A DNA stretch of 64,000 nt, from NCBI GenBank assembly GCA_016722945.1, contig JAEQMT010000010.1, positions 265,765-329,764 on the forward strand, read 5' to 3'. The position numbers were made by a program, and so were the translations under genes. Positions 62,011-64,000 of this stretch are shown in pieces. Under the pieces are notes generated by a model that made no database searches, was not told the origin of the DNA, and worked only from the letters and a program-made list of their open reading frames with translations. The stretch comes from Desulfofustis sp. PB-SRB1. GTDB taxonomy: Bacteria; Desulfobacterota; Desulfobulbia; Desulfobulbales; Desulfocapsaceae. How positions within the stretch are numbered: the stretch's first letter is position 1; the number at the start of each line of letters is the position of its first letter.

Positions 62011-62319
62011 CTATGTTGGTGTGCCGGTCAACTTGAGAGCGAGTAATAGGAGCCGGTGAAGGAAAGTATTGATGTTTGCACCGAGCAGTGCATAGCGATT
62101 GACAAATATGGTTATATCGTTCTGCCGAGCCCACAAATGAATATCTGATACACGTACGGAATACATCTCACTATTGCGTACTGTCTGTTTTGCTACCCGC
62201 CATGCATCACCCAAAGTATCAAATTCTAGTCGTATCGCCGAACCATTCCCCCTGATATAGAAGGTCGTGTTTTCGCACTGCACAGTGAGATCAGCGTTAA
62301 CATCAAGTGGTGCGGCCAT
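62011..62319 (-). CDS. Small conserved-looking unknown protein
   Basis: 102 residues from the ATG at 62319 (MAAPLDVNADLTVQCENTTF); the frame is open to 62544 but that part overlaps the neighbour. Beta-rich first half (FYIRGNGSAIRLEFDTLGDA) and a hydrophobic C-terminal helix (NTFLHRLLLLALKLTG). Same strand as 62393, 73 bases after it, probably one unit. Family not recognised. Confidence 0.55.
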   Translation of the reverse strand: MAAPLDVNADLTVQCENTTFYIRGNGSAIRLEFDTLGDAWRVAKQTVRNSEMYSVRVSDIHLWARQNDITIFVNRYALLGANINTFLHRLLLLALKLTGTPT

Positions 62320-62392
62320 AGTTGTTACCAGATTCGCGAATATAGAAGAGTACGGCCCGAACGTGCTGCCCGGGCCGTTCCAAAGGTCTCTA

Positions 62393-62599
62393 CTATTGGC
62401 CGGTATCGCGCGTGGTGATGCGCAGTACCCCATTAAGCTTCCAGTGGGCGCGGCCGGAGCTTTCCGAAGTGCCGCTGGGTACATCGATTTCCAGGTTATC
62501 GAATGAATAGGTGATCTCTGCATGTCTGCCGGTAAGCCTGTCATAAAGGCCGACGAACAGATCCGGCCAGTTGGTGGTTTCTCCTACTTCAGGTGACAT
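62393..62599 (-). CDS. Small unknown protein upstream of 62011
   Basis: 68 residues from the ATG at 62599, with GGGAGG about 9 bases upstream. The sequence ITYSFDNLEIDVPSGTSESS ... HWKLNGVLRITTRD is beta-rich and looks like a small lipid- or sugar-binding sandwich. No signal peptide. It is divergent from trxB. Family not recognised. Confidence 0.6.
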   Translation of the reverse strand: MSPEVGETTNWPDLFVGLYDRLTGRHAEITYSFDNLEIDVPSGTSESSGRAHWKLNGVLRITTRDTGQ

Positions 62600-62860
62600 G
62601 ATTTTCCTCCCTAATGTTTGATTTGATAAGGTGGCATCTTTCAATAAATGCCCCAATTAAACGCTACAATAAGTAGTATGTTGCTCATGGCAATGGTAGG
62701 GGACTCGTTTCTTGTTATACGTACCCTTTTATTTGGCCGCGCTATCGGGTATCTTTCCGGCAGACTGCAGATGATCACTACACACAGTGCGGCACGGCGG
62801 ACTTTGGGACGTCGTGCCGCCTGAAACTCACCCTTTCATTGCTAACTGGTCGCCATCACC

Positions 62861-63808
62861 ATGCCACATGGAAAAATCAGCAAGACGATTATCATCGGCT
62901 CCGGCCCGGCCGGCTATACCGCCGCCGTTTATGCCGCCCGGGCCAATCTGGAGCCGGTTCTGTTTACCGGCATCACCCCCGGCGGTCAGTTGATCAATAC
63001 CTCGGAGGTGGAAAATTTTCCGGGCTACCCCAATGGGGTGGAAGGCGCTCAGATGATGGAGGACTTTCGCATCCAGGCCGAGCGCTTCGGTACCCGTATG
63101 GTGCGGACGGTGGTGGAGCGGGTGGATTTTGCAACCGGGGAAAATTATCACTGCCTATGGACCGATGAGGGGCAGGAGTATCGCGCCTATACGGTAATCA
63201 TCGCTACCGGCGCCAGCGCCAGATACCTGGGACTGGAATCGGAGCAACGGTTGCTCAACAAGGGGGTCAGTGCCTGCGCCGTGTGTGACGGGTTCTTTTT
63301 CCGGGGCCTCGAGGTGGCGGTGGTGGGCGGCGGCGATACCGCATGTGAGGAGGTTACCTATCTGGCCAAGCTCTGCCCGCATGTTCACATGATCGTCCGC
63401 CGTGATGAACTGCGCGCCTCAAAAATCATGCAGCAGCGGCTCCTCAAGTCGACCAACGTTACTATCCACTGGAACAGCCAGGTGCAGGAGGTCCTGGGTG
63501 AAAATGAGGTCACCGGGGTGCGTCTGATTAATGGCAAAACGGGAACCACATCGGATCTCAGTTTACAGGGGCTCTTTGTCGCCATCGGCCATCAGCCCAA
63601 CACCGATATCTTCAAAGACTACGTGGATACCGATCAGAGAGGCTATATCATCACCATGGGATGTACCTCTCTTACCGGCACCCCCGGCATCTTTGCCTGC
63701 GGCGACGCCATGGATCATATCTACCGCCAAGCGGTGACCGCCGCCGGCACCGGCTGCCGCGCCGCCCTGGACGCCGAACGCTATCTCAATGAGCATGATC
63801 TCAATTAG
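62861..63808 (+). CDS. trxB: Thioredoxin-disulfide reductase
   Basis: 315 residues, the normal length. FAD-binding GSGPAGYTAAVYAARANL, redox pair C139-A-V-C142 in SACAVCDGFFF, NADPH-binding GGGDTACEEVTYL, and the C-terminal GIFACGDAMDHIYRQAVTAA. It reduces thioredoxin with NADPH in the cytoplasm. No thioredoxin gene is adjacent. A miniature transposon follows 18 bases after its stop. Confidence 0.97.
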   Translation: MPHGKISKTIIIGSGPAGYTAAVYAARANLEPVLFTGITPGGQLINTSEVENFPGYPNGVEGAQMMEDFRIQAERFGTRMVRTVVERVDFATGENYHCLWTDEGQEYRAYTVIIATGASARYLGLESEQRLLNKGVSACAVCDGFFFRGLEVAVVGGGDTACEEVTYLAKLCPHVHMIVRRDELRASKIMQQRLLKSTNVTIHWNSQVQEVLGENEVTGVRLINGKTGTTSDLSLQGLFVAIGHQPNTDIFKDYVDTDQRGYIITMGCTSLTGTPGIFACGDAMDHIYRQAVTAAGTGCRAALDAERYLNEHDLN

Positions 63809-63826
63809 TGGAGGCTCGGTTATTTT

Positions 63827-63988
63827 TGATGCTGCCGAAAACAAACTTGAAGGTGTTTTCTCCCGTCATTCCCGCCCTCGATAACAACACTCAAGGGCAG
63901 GCTGCAGCGAGGATCCAGTAACTTCGGGTAATTACCGGTGCTTACTAACTCCAGCGTGACGGAAACAGGGATTTTTTTGAGTTCATCA
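63827..63988 (+). repeat. Miniature transposon family A, 162-bp copy
   Basis: Long-loop copy with more diverged ends (TGATGCTGCCGAAAACAAA ... TTTTTTTGAGTTCATCA). TTTT flanks both sides (63823-63826, 63989-63992). Confidence 0.83.
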
Positions 63989-64000
63989 TTTTAAATTTTC

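Overview
The window is one stretch of Gram-negative bacterial chromosome. Signs of this are a TatC homologue, LolD/MacB-type ABC modules, signal peptides, a lipoprotein gene, a TctABC tripartite transporter and an ISL3 relic. The gene style (two-CW HTH protein, DUF523, TAXI receptor, DUF6431 transposon) suggests Desulfobacterota, perhaps Desulfobulbales. That placement is inference; there is no rRNA in the window. Housekeeping anchors are the 3' end of valS (1-417), tRNA-Phe (1501), serS, ftsB and trxB.

Layout. 1-1.6 kb: valS end, an acidic zinc-ribbon protein and tRNA-Phe. 1.6-8 kb: an accessory island with two AbiEii-type nucleotidyltransferase pairs, a Fic protein with a degenerate active site, and an AT-rich four-gene cassette of unknown function. 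8.2-17.2 kb: metabolism, with an orphan TAXI receptor, a hotdog thioesterase, an N-formylglutamate amidohydrolase-like protein, and a tctC-tctB-tctA-aldolase-dhaK-dhaL operon facing a PfkB kinase. 17.3-25.2 kb: MscS channel, serS, a divergent TatC, a 14-TM MFS exporter, DUF523, ftsB and a Spy-like protein. 25.2-34.8 kb: a mobile-element graveyard. Two ISL3 relics in direct orientation bracket a coiled-coil CHAT-protease gene and a DUF6431/integrase/AAA transposon. These are followed by an antitoxin gene split by an IS701-family element, an IS3-family element and higBA. 34.9-37.5 kb: HAD phosphatase, FmdB, HTH and UDG-like genes.

37.5-57.8 kb is the most striking region. Fifteen genes are packed head to tail on the minus strand: two COG4671-type and one GT4 glycosyltransferase, a histidine phosphatase, a polysaccharide deacetylase, a MacB-like permease and ATPase, a 1595-residue pseudo-peptidase/FtsX fusion, two large OPT/DUF6785-like membrane proteins, an ABC exporter whose nucleotide-binding domain carries an insertion of about 280 residues, a cyclic-nucleotide-binding protein, a secreted protein, a conserved unknown and a PqqD-like protein. 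I read this as an envelope glycan or peptide assembly and export system that I cannot match to a described one. 57.9-64 kb holds an outer-membrane-like protein, an FG-GAP protein, a TPR protein, a lipoprotein gene broken by a miniature transposon, two small unknowns and trxB.

Three families of non-coding miniature transposons pepper the window. The commonest (eight copies, termini like TGATGRACTCGTAAAAACC) comes in 133/134- and 162-bp forms and is flanked by 4-bp target duplications in several copies. A 139-bp family has TAGT duplications. A 159-bp family has CTAG duplications and has split a gene that rejoins exactly in frame when the element is removed in silico.
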